From assembly GCF_024807615.1 (NCBI RefSeq), contig NZ_JANUCJ010000001.1:934361-998360 (forward strand): a stretch of 64,000 bases of DNA. The letters are read 5' to 3'. The position numbers and the translations under genes are program-made. Positions 51,162 through 58,996 of this stretch are shown one piece after another; the stretch's first letter is position 1, and the number at the start of each line of letters is the position of its first letter. This stretch comes from Tsukamurella ocularis (lineage in GTDB: Bacteria > Actinomycetota > Actinomycetes > Mycobacteriales > Mycobacteriaceae). The notes beneath the pieces were generated by a model. It worked only from the letters and a program-made list of their open reading frames with translations. It did not search any database and was not told where the DNA came from.

Positions 51162-51622
51162 GGGCGCAACTCGATCACTGTCTTGCCCACGCGCACCGGG
51201 GTGCCGAGCGGGACGCGGGTGGGAGTAGTGACCTTGTTGCGGGCCAGGTAGGTGCCGTTGGTGGAGCCGAGGTCTTCGACGTACCAGTCGTCACCGTCGC
51301 GCGAGAGGCGCGCGTGCCTGGTCGACGCGTAGTCGTCGTTGAGCACCAGGGTGGAGTCGTCGGCGCGGCCGATGAGCACGGGTTGCTGGCCGAGGGTGAT
51401 CCGCGTGTTGGCGAGTGGACCGTGGGTGACCACGAGGTACTTCGCGACCTTGCTGGTGCGGGAGAAGAGGGCCCGACGGGGCGCCTTGGCCTCCTTCTGG
51501 CGGGGCCGCAGGCCCGACGCCAGCCGTGCGTCGGACCGCAGCGCGCTGATGACCAGCCAGATGCACAGCCACAGCAACAGGAGGAAACCCGCCCGGGTCA
51601 GCTGCAACACGAGTCCCTGCAC
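51158..51622 (-). CDS. fhaB: FHA-domain membrane protein FhaB (FipA)
   Basis: The 154-residue protein has an N-terminal membrane helix (about 8-28) and a C-terminal FHA domain (about 70-154) with IGRADDSTLVLNDDYASTRHARL and LGSTNGTYL, here in pieces, that reads phosphothreonine. In M. tuberculosis FipA contacts FtsZ and FtsQ under oxidative stress. The GTG at 51622 follows GGGAG and gives almost exactly the length of Rv0019c; the frame extends upstream without support. Confidence 0.94.
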   Translation of the reverse strand: MQGLVLQLTRAGFLLLLWLCIWLVISALRSDARLASGLRPRQKEAKAPRRALFSRTSKVAKYLVVTHGPLANTRITLGQQPVLIGRADDSTLVLNDDYASTRHARLSRDGDDWYVEDLGSTNGTYLARNKVTTPTRVPLGTPVRVGKTVIELRP

Positions 51623-51719
51623 GGTGTCTCCCTCCTGGTCGTATCCGACGCACACTCGTCCAGCGCCCGCCGTGCGGGCGCTGTCTTACGGGTCTGCTTT
51701 CGCCGCCCCGACGTGAAAT

Positions 51720-52973
51720 CTACTGGAAGCGGACCACGATGTCGGAGTGGCCGACGCGGATGCGGTCGCCGTCGGCGAGCTCCCAGTTGGAGACTGGCAC
51801 GTCGTTGACCGAGGTGCCGTTGGTGGAACCGAGGTCGTTGAGGACAGCGGCGTAGCCGTCCCAACGGATCTCCACGTGCCGCCGCGAGACGCCCGTGTCC
51901 GGGAGACGGAACTGGGCGTCCTGGCCGCGACCGATCACGTTCGTGCCCTCGCGCAGGGCGAAGGTGCGGTTGGAGCCGTCCTCCAGGTACAGGGTGACCG
52001 CCTGCGGCTGGGCATAGCCGCTCTGCGGCTGCTGGTAGCCCTGGTCGTAGCCGGGCTGCTGGTAGCCGCCCTGGTCATACCCCTGCTGCTGGTAGCCCTG
52101 GTCGTACGCGGGCTGCTGCTGGTAGCCCTGGTCGTAGCCGGGCTGCTGGTAGTTCTGCTGCCCGTAGCCCTGGTCGTATGCGGGCTGCTGCTGGTAGCCC
52201 TGGTCATACCCCTGCTGCTGGTAGCCCTGGTCGTATGCGGGCTGCTGCTGGTAGCCCTGGTCGTAGCCGGGCTGCTGGTAGTTCTGCTGCCCGTAGTTCT
52301 GGTCGTATGCAGGCTGCTGCTGGTAGTTCTGGTCGTAACCTTGCTGCTGGTCGTAGCCCTGCTGGCCGTAACCCTGGTCGTAGGCCGGCTGCTGGTAGTT
52401 CTGCTGGCCGTAGTTCTGGTCGTACCCGGGCTGCTGCTGCTGGCCGTAGTTCTGGTCGTACCCCGGCTGTTGCTGCTGCTGGTAGCCGCCCTGGTCGTAC
52501 TGGCCGCCGTGCCGTCCCTGGTCGTATCCGGGATTGTTGCTCATCGAATCGGCTCCTGATTCTGCAGGTGGTCGCTGGGGTACAAGGTTCTGAGGGACTG
52601 CATCCGGATCCACGGTGCCGCGGGCCCGGAACTGGCCCGTGTGCAGGCCTGGTGACTGCTCGAAGTGCACGACCACGTCACCATAAGTCTGCCAGCCGTT
52701 GTCATGGATGTATTCGTCGAGGTGCTTCGAGAAGGCACGGATCGCGAGTTCGCGGTCCGCCTCGAAGGTCTCCTGATCGGTGGGGGAGACTGCGATGACG
52801 TACTTGTTGGGTACCAGGTACGCCCCGTCTCCGAGGGATTGCAGCTGATCCTCTGCCTCGCGCTGGAGAGCTGCCTCCACTTCCTGGGGGACCACCTTGC
52901 CGCCGAAGACACGGGCAAAGCCGTCGCCCACCGCGCCCTCGAGCTTGCGCTCGAACCGCTGCAGGATTCCCAT
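51720..52973 (-). CDS. fhaA: FHA-domain protein FhaA with Gln/Tyr-rich repeat linker
   Basis: The 417-residue protein has the conserved FhaA N-terminal domain (about 1-125, starting MGILQRFERKLEGAVGDGFA), a long low-complexity linker of YDQ/GYQQ repeats (about 148-322) and a C-terminal FHA domain (about 325-417; IGRGQDAQFRLPD, SRRHVEI, LGSTNGTSV). In mycobacteria FhaA binds phosphorylated CwlM and MviN pseudokinase and restrains wall synthesis at the pole. AAGGGGGAAG precedes the ATG. It is the first gene of the minus-strand operon down to pknB. Confidence 0.95.
   Translation of the reverse strand: MGILQRFERKLEGAVGDGFARVFGGKVVPQEVEAALQREAEDQLQSLGDGAYLVPNKYVIAVSPTDQETFEADRELAIRAFSKHLDEYIHDNGWQTYGDVVVHFEQSPGLHTGQFRARGTVDPDAVPQNLVPQRPPAESGADSMSNNPGYDQGRHGGQYDQGGYQQQQQPGYDQNYGQQQQPGYDQNYGQQNYQQPAYDQGYGQQGYDQQQGYDQNYQQQPAYDQNYGQQNYQQPGYDQGYQQQPAYDQGYQQQGYDQGYQQQPAYDQGYGQQNYQQPGYDQGYQQQPAYDQGYQQQGYDQGGYQQPGYDQGYQQPQSGYAQPQAVTLYLEDGSNRTFALREGTNVIGRGQDAQFRLPDTGVSRRHVEIRWDGYAAVLNDLGSTNGTSVNDVPVSNWELADGDRIRVGHSDIVVRFQ
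52005..52530 (-). repeat. Tandem repeats encoding the FhaA Gln/Tyr linker
   Basis: About 520 bases of imperfect tandem repeats of 15-21 bases, combined into longer units near 42 bases. They encode units such as GYDQGYQQQPAYDQ. Near-identical neighbouring copies suggest recent slippage or unequal exchange within the gene. Confidence 0.9.
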
Positions 52974-53185
52974 GGAACGACTTCCCCCTTCCTCAGCGTG
53001 TCGTGATGCATGTACTGACCAATGATGATAGCCGCGATCCTGGCACGACGAAGTCAGCGTAACCCCATTGGTCCCAACTGTCCCTTTGGTAGCACGAATG
53101 TGTGCGGGCCGGCAAGGTCGGAGTGCCAGGTCGGGGTCCGATTTCGCCGGCCGCATCGCCTCGTGTTAATCTTCTCCGGTCGCTC

Positions 53186-53268
53186 GGGCGAGTGGCGGAA
53201 TGGCAGACGCGCTGGCTTCAGGTGCCAGTGTCCTTCGGGACGTGGGGGTTCAAGTCCCCCTTCGCCCA
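53186..53268 (+). tRNA. leuT: tRNA-Leu (CAG)
   Basis: The 83-base type II tRNA has acceptor GGGCGAG/TTCGCCC, anticodon CAG at 53219-53221, a long variable arm (GTGTCCTTCGGGACGT) and T-arm GGGGGTTCAAGTCCCCC. CCA is not encoded. Like leuT in M. tuberculosis it follows fhaA, here on the opposite strand. Confidence 0.96.
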
Positions 53269-53273
53269 CACAC

Positions 53274-53334
53274 GAGCAGTTCTATGAACTGCCGCACCCG
53301 AGGTCACGAACTCACAAGAGCTCGTGACCTCGGG
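53274..53334 (+). repeat. Double hairpin after tRNA-Leu, left copy of a flanking repeat
   Basis: GAGCAGTTCTATGAACTGC (53274-53292) contains the perfect inverted repeat GCAGTTC/GAACTGC; a second hairpin follows directly. A degenerate copy of the whole unit recurs at 60740-60795. It may be the left edge of an inserted island. Confidence 0.6.
53297..53334 (+). terminator. Terminator of tRNA-Leu
   Basis: A perfect 13-bp stem CCCGAGGTCACGA / TCGTGACCTCGGG, with a 12-base loop that itself can pair CTC with GAG, is followed by TTTCGTCGTTT. Confidence 0.85.
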
Positions 53335-53634
53335 TTTCGTCGTTTCTGGAGCGAGGTGGTGAGCGCGGTCGCCGTGTGGCGTCGGAAGTGGGGTTAGCGG
53401 GTGACTCCGGGTGTCAGGCCCGGAGGTCGGATAGCGATTCACCGGCTCGGCGCCTTGCGGCGGACCCGCGAGTGCGGGCTGAGGAGTGGCGGCACCCAAC
53501 GCGAGTGCTGAGGCGCGGCGCTGGCCTATTTTTCAGGCTCGCTCGCCTGCCGTGCCCTACCTTCGGCAGATCTTCCGCCGATTGCGCGACAGTCGAGGCG
53601 GGAGTGGGTGCGCTGGCATCGTTGAGGCGTCTGT
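53335..53634. other. Gene-free edge of the accessory region
   Basis: 300 bases after the tRNA terminator with no plausible gene or motif on either strand. It is probably decayed sequence at the island boundary. Confidence 0.5.
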
Positions 53635-53940
53635 TCAACGAGCCATGATCGTCACGTCTTGGGTCGCAGTAGCTACCGCGACTCCGTCCTTGACGATCCA
53701 CGCTGGCACCCAGTGCGGTCCGGGGAAGTCACTTGTCTCGCGGATCACGCGGCCGCGCTGGCGGATCTCACCCCGGAACGCATTCCGGCTTGCCGCTTCA
53801 GGGCCCGCGTTTCGCACCTTCCAATACACGCTGTATGGCTCTTGCACGCTGCATGACTCGACTCTGAACTCGAGGGTCCGTCCGATGGGCACCAGGTTTC
53901 CGTTCGCGCTCAAGGGGCGCGGTATCGCCCTCTGCCGTTC
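53635..53940 (-). pseudogene. Remnant of a CBASS-type AGS-C nucleotide-sensor domain
   Basis: An open stretch of about 100 residues, with no good start codon, reads RAIPRPLSANGNLVPIGRTL, EPYSVYWKVRNAGPEAASRN, AFRGEIRQRGRVIRE and WIVKDGVAVATATQDVTI. This is the pattern of the AGS-C domain that ends many CD-NTases of CBASS defence systems (PxPYxVYWKVRNxGxEA...LRGEI...YIVKDGVCVA). The nucleotidyltransferase part is missing; the frame is closed upstream by TAA at about 53943. A TTG at 53913 could start a 92-residue stub. An open stretch in another frame upstream (LTITQQFGFPERL, to about 54160) may be more of the same gene after a frameshift. Family recall is from memory. Confidence 0.6.
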
Positions 53941-54162
53941 TTAGTTGGGGACATTCGGCCGACGACGTGAACGGTGTCGGCGGCAGTCAGACGTTCAGGA
54001 AATCCGAATTGCTGAGTTATGGTCAGTTCACCAGGCGCCATCTGATGCTCGTAGGTCAGCAGTACCGGTGGTGTCGCGGACGCGGAGAGAGAAGACGTTG
54101 AGGTGGCGCTGTTGGTGCCAAACCCGTCTCCGAACAGGACTCTCCACCTGTCGGGGCGCGCC

Positions 54163-54924
54163 CTAGTGGTCGTCCTCGTTGCGCGGCAGCGGCACGAGGC
54201 GATGCTGATCACCGCCCGCGGACGGCGGGAGGTGAAGCCAGGTGTCCGCCGTTTCCTCCGGGGTCCCGCCCTCGCAGGTCCCGCAGCTCGCACGTCCGGC
54301 TCGGTGCACCGGTGCCCAGCGGTAGGGCTGCTGTGAATGCAGCCAGGCGCGCACGTGGGGCGAGCCGCTGTAGGGGCGCAGCCCTGCTGAGTTGGTTGGC
54401 CAGCGGCGGGCCGGTGCCGCGAGTTCCGCGCCGTGCAGGTACACCCATCGTCCGATGCCGACGCCGATGAAGTGTTCCGGGTCTCCGAAGTAGGTGTCGT
54501 CGAGCTTGCCGATGAACGCCTTCGGCGTTCTGGACTTCGCGGAGGCGTCGGAGGAGATGCGCCCGTCGTGGTAGAACTTCACGCCCATGCCGCTGAGGGG
54601 TTCGATCACCGACGTGTAGTCGTCGTCATGGCGCACACGTAGGTTGTCGCCCCCGGCTCGGGCCCGTGCCACGCATTCGCGGTAGGCCGATTGCCAGAGC
54701 CGGATCGCCCGGTACATGCGCCTCGGCGAGCGTGTGTCGGCGGTGGCGGAGGCCGCGATCGAGACGGCGAGCTTCCACCGCGCGTATGGGCTTCCGGCGA
54801 GGGCGTGCTTCATCTCGGCGCGGCGCTCGTCGTTGCTGAGGTCGTTCTGTGGGACGAGGTGGTCGAGGAGCGCGGTGTAGGCGGCATCCATGCACTCCCA
54901 GTTGATCTGACCCATGCGGATCAT
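54163..54924 (-). CDS. Unknown protein coupled to an Mrr-like nuclease
   Basis: The 253-residue product (ATG at 54924; a second ATG at 54915) overlaps the stop of the nuclease gene by four bases (ATGA), so the two are translationally coupled. It has a helical N-terminal half (MDAAYTALLDHLVPQNDLS, RRAEMKHALAGSPYARWKLA), a central beta-rich part with GMGVKFYHDGRIS and GKLDDTYFGDPEHFIGVGIG, and a Trp/His-rich C-terminus with a CGTC motif. I see no membrane segment and recognise no family. Confidence 0.75.
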   Translation of the reverse strand: MIRMGQINWECMDAAYTALLDHLVPQNDLSNDERRAEMKHALAGSPYARWKLAVSIAASATADTRSPRRMYRAIRLWQSAYRECVARARAGGDNLRVRHDDDYTSVIEPLSGMGVKFYHDGRISSDASAKSRTPKAFIGKLDDTYFGDPEHFIGVGIGRWVYLHGAELAAPARRWPTNSAGLRPYSGSPHVRAWLHSQQPYRWAPVHRAGRASCGTCEGGTPEETADTWLHLPPSAGGDQHRLVPLPRNEDDH

Positions 54925-56702
54925 GCCGATTCGCTCGCGGAGGTCGTGCCAGGGGCCTCGTGATCGGCAGGGTCGGGGCGCGGCTGTTCAATCCCCTTCA
55001 GCCCCCAGAGGCTTTCGCTGAGCGTGTTTCGACGCTCGTCGAGTCCCTCGGTCAGGGTGAGGTAGAGGAACCCTCCGTCGCTCGGTGCGAACCTGACCGA
55101 GACCTCGTCGGTGTCGCCGCTCTCGAGCGCTGCGATCACCTCCGGGCCGTTGACGGCCACCGCGCTGGGATGGAAAACGGTCACTCCCCCAACACGCATC
55201 GTCTTCCCAGCCAGCTCGACCGCGAGCTCGCGGGCCGGCCATTCCATGCGGAACGGCCCGGCGAGCAGCGCGCGCAGCTGCGGGCTGTCCTCGACGCAGT
55301 CGAGGGGCAGGGTGTAGCTGCGCGCGGAGGGAGAGGCGGCCAGGCCGCCATCGAGGAGGATGCGCGCGACCCTGAGGTCGGCCCGCTCCTTGTCCGTGAA
55401 CTCGGAGGGGAGGGTGAAGTGGACGCCGCTGTGGCGCTGCAGGACGTCAAGGTCCTCGGCGATCTCCTCGAGGATGGCGGACTGCTCATCATCGCCACCA
55501 ACCGGCTGGTTTGTGTTGAGGGCCATCAGCAACCCCTCCCCGGCGAGGTGCAGTTCGAACCGCGGCGCGGTCTTGATGCCGCGGGCCAGCGCGAAGACCT
55601 GCAGGACCTCGTAGGGCAGGCAGTCCGCGAGGTCGTAGGAGAGGCAGATCGTGCCGGTGTCGCCGGGCCCCATATCTCGCGGGTAGAGCAGCTGCACCGT
55701 CAGCTTGCCGTGGCAGAAGGCGAGATCGAGGGAGAAGCCCTCCGTGCCGTCACCAGCGTAGGAGACCTTCCCGTCGTGGGAGTTCGTCAGCTCGCCGTTC
55801 TCGTCGAGGATGCGCAGCTCGACCGTCATCCCGATCCCTGGTGCCTCGCTCACCGGGGACAGGAGCAGCTTTACGGGGGTCGTCTCGCTGGCGACGAGCT
55901 CGGGCCCGTCGACTCGGAAAGAGGAGAGCACCTCGGCGGGGAGCTCGACGACGTCTGCGGTTCCGAAGGCAATTGACCGCTGTAGTTGCCGCTCGAGGTC
56001 GGCGTGCTCGGGCCCGAAGGCTGCGCTGAAGGAAACCCGGATCGGGCTGGTGATGTGGGCGCGGTTGTGCCGGGGACGCAGGATCTGGGTGATCTGGTCC
56101 CCGTCGCGACGGAAGTCCAGGGTCCAGTCGGAGTCTACGGCATCGACGATGGAACCGAGGTCGCGAACACGCTGAGCGAGGTCGCGTTGCGGGTCGAGAA
56201 GGAGACTGGTCTCCTGCTGGTACAGCTTCGCGGCCTCCCTGAGGGAGTCGCGATTCCACCATCGATCGACGTCAGGGTTGTCGATGACGAGGTCGTCAAG
56301 TTCCTTGCGCCCGATGATGTTGATGATCGGCGCGTCGGGGTCGCCGGCGCTGAGGCCTTCGACGAAGGTCCGCTCGTCGGTGGTCAGGTTCCGAGGGACG
56401 ACGAGGACCCATTCGAACGGGTTGTGTCGGAGTGCCGAGTTGTAGGACTTCGTGATCTGCCGTTGGCGGGTCTGCTTGAATCCGCCGGAGAAGCCCTCGG
56501 GGAAGTACTTCAGCTGGAATATCCGAGTCCGGTTGCCCTGGCGGATGACGATGTCTTTGCCGCCGTCGCCGCCGTCGCCGCCGCGGCCGTCGACGGCGTA
56601 GGCCTGGTCTGCGTCGGGGTACCGGCGGCAGATCAAGTTCTCTGCGACGCGATCGAAGTTCAGTTGCCCGATGGTGTCCCAGTTGATGCCGGTCAAGATC
56701 AC
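54921..56702 (-). CDS. Mrr-like PD-(D/E)xK nuclease fused to a large unknown domain
   Basis: The 593-residue protein begins with a restriction-endonuclease-like domain (about 1-150): INWDTIGQLNFDRVAENLIC with Glu21, GGDGGKDIVI with Asp50 and RIFQLKYF with Gln63 and Lys65, the E-D-QxK pattern of Mrr-type enzymes. A helical linker follows (about 155-195), then about 400 residues of mostly beta-rich sequence I do not recognise. The GTG at 56702 follows GGAGGGG. It is divergent from the OLD/UvrD operon. A role in DNA restriction or phage defence is inferred from the catalytic motif and neighbourhood. Confidence 0.82.
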   Translation of the reverse strand: MILTGINWDTIGQLNFDRVAENLICRRYPDADQAYAVDGRGGDGGDGGKDIVIRQGNRTRIFQLKYFPEGFSGGFKQTRQRQITKSYNSALRHNPFEWVLVVPRNLTTDERTFVEGLSAGDPDAPIINIIGRKELDDLVIDNPDVDRWWNRDSLREAAKLYQQETSLLLDPQRDLAQRVRDLGSIVDAVDSDWTLDFRRDGDQITQILRPRHNRAHITSPIRVSFSAAFGPEHADLERQLQRSIAFGTADVVELPAEVLSSFRVDGPELVASETTPVKLLLSPVSEAPGIGMTVELRILDENGELTNSHDGKVSYAGDGTEGFSLDLAFCHGKLTVQLLYPRDMGPGDTGTICLSYDLADCLPYEVLQVFALARGIKTAPRFELHLAGEGLLMALNTNQPVGGDDEQSAILEEIAEDLDVLQRHSGVHFTLPSEFTDKERADLRVARILLDGGLAASPSARSYTLPLDCVEDSPQLRALLAGPFRMEWPARELAVELAGKTMRVGGVTVFHPSAVAVNGPEVIAALESGDTDEVSVRFAPSDGGFLYLTLTEGLDERRNTLSESLWGLKGIEQPRPDPADHEAPGTTSASESA

Positions 56703-57079
56703 CGAGCCCCTCCACAATTCACGAAGGCCTAATAGCCCCCTCCACCTCGGAGTCTATCGAGTTCCTTCGATGGTGGCTCGGACCTCAGTCAGGGGCGGAA
56801 GGAGCTCACTTCGGCCAGGGACTGGCCCGAACTCGACGGGCCAGCGGGTGACCCGGTGCGCGATGCCGGCGTCACACGTGAAGCCTCCAGCGAGCACATT
56901 TCTACTTCCTTTCACAGGTAGGAGGCGGCGATCTCCATGGCCCGCCCTGGCGCTCTCGACATGACAAGAGACCTGCTATAAATCCGCGGCCCGCGCGATG
57001 TGTGCGCGATCATGGACGCAGGCAGGTCGGCACTGATCCGTCTTCTCTTCTCGGCGCCCGGGGCGCGGACAGGCTGGGC
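56703..57079. other. Divergent promoter region of the two defence modules
   Basis: 377 bases without a gene between the nuclease gene (minus) and the OLD gene (plus). It holds a good plus-strand promoter at 56956-56982. The minus-strand promoter must lie nearer 56720-56800, but I cannot identify it. Confidence 0.6.
56956..56982 (+). promoter_or_regulatory. Promoter of the OLD/UvrD operon
   Basis: TCGACA (56956-56961), 15 bases, TATAAA (56977-56982): near sigma-A consensus and much better than most sites in this genome. It lies about 100 bases before the ATG at 57080. Confidence 0.5.
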
Positions 57080-58996
57080 ATGAAGATCGTTACGTTGAGA
57101 TTGAGCAACTTTCAGTCATTCGGCCCGGAACCCACGGCGATCGACCTATCTGATCTCACCTACGTGCTGGGACCGAACGGGTCGGGCAAGACGGCGGTTC
57201 TCGAGGCATTGTCCAGGCTCTTCAGCCCGATCCTGCCGCAACGCACTATCCGCCCTGCTGACTTCCACGCTCCTTACAGTTCTGCGGCCAACACCGACGA
57301 CGTGCCGTCGACGTTGTGGCTCGAGGTTGATATCGCGCTACCGGAGAGCGGCGACGATGGGCAGCACGCGTCGGTACCTCCGAACTTTGCCCATATGCGG
57401 ATCGCAACCGAGGACGACGTTCCGCAGGTGCGGGTGCGCCTGACCGCCACCCTCGCCCCGGATGGAGTGGTGGACGAGAAGATCGAGTACGTGCTGGAGT
57501 TCGACGAGTTGGGGAACCCGTGCAAGACCGAGTCGATGTCGCGCTACGACAGGGGCCACATCGAGGTGCACTACCTTCCGGCACGCCGCGACCCGAGCGA
57601 CCATATCGCTTACACGACGTCGTCGTTGATCGGGCGGACGCTACGCGCCGCGGACTGGGCAGCGGAGCGTACCAAGCTCAGCAATCTCAGTGACGAGATC
57701 ACCAAGACCCTGACCATGAACGCGGCAGTCGCGAGGATCGGCATCGATCTCTCCGCCGAATGGCAAGGGCTGCACAAGGGCTCCTTCTTCGCCGATCCGG
57801 CCATCGCGTTTGGCAGAGGCGAACTCGAAGGAGTATTGCGTCAGATCACCGTCGCGTTCAGCCCTTCCCACGACGGAGCAGCGTTGCCGTTCGAAAGGCT
57901 CTCTGACGGGCAGAAGTCGCTGCTGTACATCTCTCTGGTGCTGTCCTGGCAGGTGCTCGCGCGCCGCGTCCTCGCTGGCAAAGCGAGTTCGCTGGACCCG
58001 GACAAGCTGCGGCCGCCTGTGCACACTGTGATCGCTTTGGAAGAGCCTGAGAACAGCCTTGCCCCGCAGTACTTGGGCCGTATCATCCGTCAGCTACGCG
58101 GTGCGTGCGAAGAAGGCGACGTGCAGAGCGTGATCGCCACGCACGCGCCTGCACTACTGCGACGTGTCGACCCAGAGGCTATCCGCTTCTTGCGACTGAA
58201 CAGCGAGCGGCAGAGTACGGTGCATCGCGTCGTGCTCCCCGACAGCAGCGAGGAGGCGTCCAAGTACGTGCACGAAGCCGTAAAGGCGTACCCCGAGCTG
58301 TACTTCTCCCGTCTCGTCGTATTGGGCGAGGGGGCCAGCGAGCAGGTCGTGATCCCGCGCGTTTTGGCCGCCGCTGGCATCGCTGAGGATGATGCGTCCG
58401 TGTCCGTCGTCCCGCTCGGCGGGCGACATGTGAACCATTTCTGGCGTCTCCTGAACGAACTCCACATCCCGCACGTCACATTGCTTGACCTGGACAGCGG
58501 CCGGTACCAGGGCGGGTGGGGCCGTGTACGAAACGCAGCGAACCAGATGAATAGGGTCAAGTCGACCTTCAAGCAGGAGCATATCGACAAGCTGCCGAGT
58601 TGGGACGCCGATCGAGACTTCCCTGAGTTCGCTGAAGGAAAGAACGCCGTCTTCGCGCTGGAAGGGAAAGGCGTGTTCTTCTCTGCGCCGGTCGATCTGG
58701 ACCTGATGATGCTGAGCGCATTTCCGGATACGTACGACGTGAAACCGAGCGTGCCGGACGAGCAAGCGATCGTCGCGATCCTTGGGAAGAAGCACGTCAA
58801 CCACCAGCGGCTCGAGAATGACGTGCTTGCCCTATTCGACGACTACCACGCAAAGTTCAACCTGAGCAGTAAACCGGCCACTCACTTGACGGCGCTTGCC
58901 TCTCTCGACGACGAGGCACTCAACGAGGGTCTGCCGGGCACGCTCCGTAGGCTTGTGGCACATGTGCAGGCCAGGCTGACGGAGCTGCCGGAATGA
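57080..58996 (+). CDS. OLD-family ATPase-TOPRIM nuclease, GajA-like
   Basis: The 638-residue protein has an ABC-type ATPase split by a dimerisation insert, with Walker A GPNGSGKT (31-38), signature LSDGQKS (274-280), Walker B VIALEEPENS and H-loop ATHAP. A C-terminal TOPRIM domain has GEGASE (Glu417) and LDLDSG (Asp470, Asp472). This is the architecture of class 2 OLD nucleases, which occur with a UvrD helicase, as in the Gabija defence system (GajA-GajB). The next gene is that helicase, with an ATGA overlap. All catalytic residues are present. The ATG at 57080 has only a weak ribosome site. Confidence 0.9.
   Translation: MKIVTLRLSNFQSFGPEPTAIDLSDLTYVLGPNGSGKTAVLEALSRLFSPILPQRTIRPADFHAPYSSAANTDDVPSTLWLEVDIALPESGDDGQHASVPPNFAHMRIATEDDVPQVRVRLTATLAPDGVVDEKIEYVLEFDELGNPCKTESMSRYDRGHIEVHYLPARRDPSDHIAYTTSSLIGRTLRAADWAAERTKLSNLSDEITKTLTMNAAVARIGIDLSAEWQGLHKGSFFADPAIAFGRGELEGVLRQITVAFSPSHDGAALPFERLSDGQKSLLYISLVLSWQVLARRVLAGKASSLDPDKLRPPVHTVIALEEPENSLAPQYLGRIIRQLRGACEEGDVQSVIATHAPALLRRVDPEAIRFLRLNSERQSTVHRVVLPDSSEEASKYVHEAVKAYPELYFSRLVVLGEGASEQVVIPRVLAAAGIAEDDASVSVVPLGGRHVNHFWRLLNELHIPHVTLLDLDSGRYQGGWGRVRNAANQMNRVKSTFKQEHIDKLPSWDADRDFPEFAEGKNAVFALEGKGVFFSAPVDLDLMMLSAFPDTYDVKPSVPDEQAIVAILGKKHVNHQRLENDVLALFDDYHAKFNLSSKPATHLTALASLDDEALNEGLPGTLRRLVAHVQARLTELPE

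Noticed and set aside
52005-52530. Regular repeats that might be a CRISPR array
   Set aside because: They are in frame within fhaA, have no unique spacers and encode a Gln/Tyr linker.
53910-54293. 127-residue minus-strand open frame
   Set aside because: Its first half overlaps the end of the coupled 253-residue gene in another frame; only the later part looks protein-like, and it is noted with the CBASS relic.
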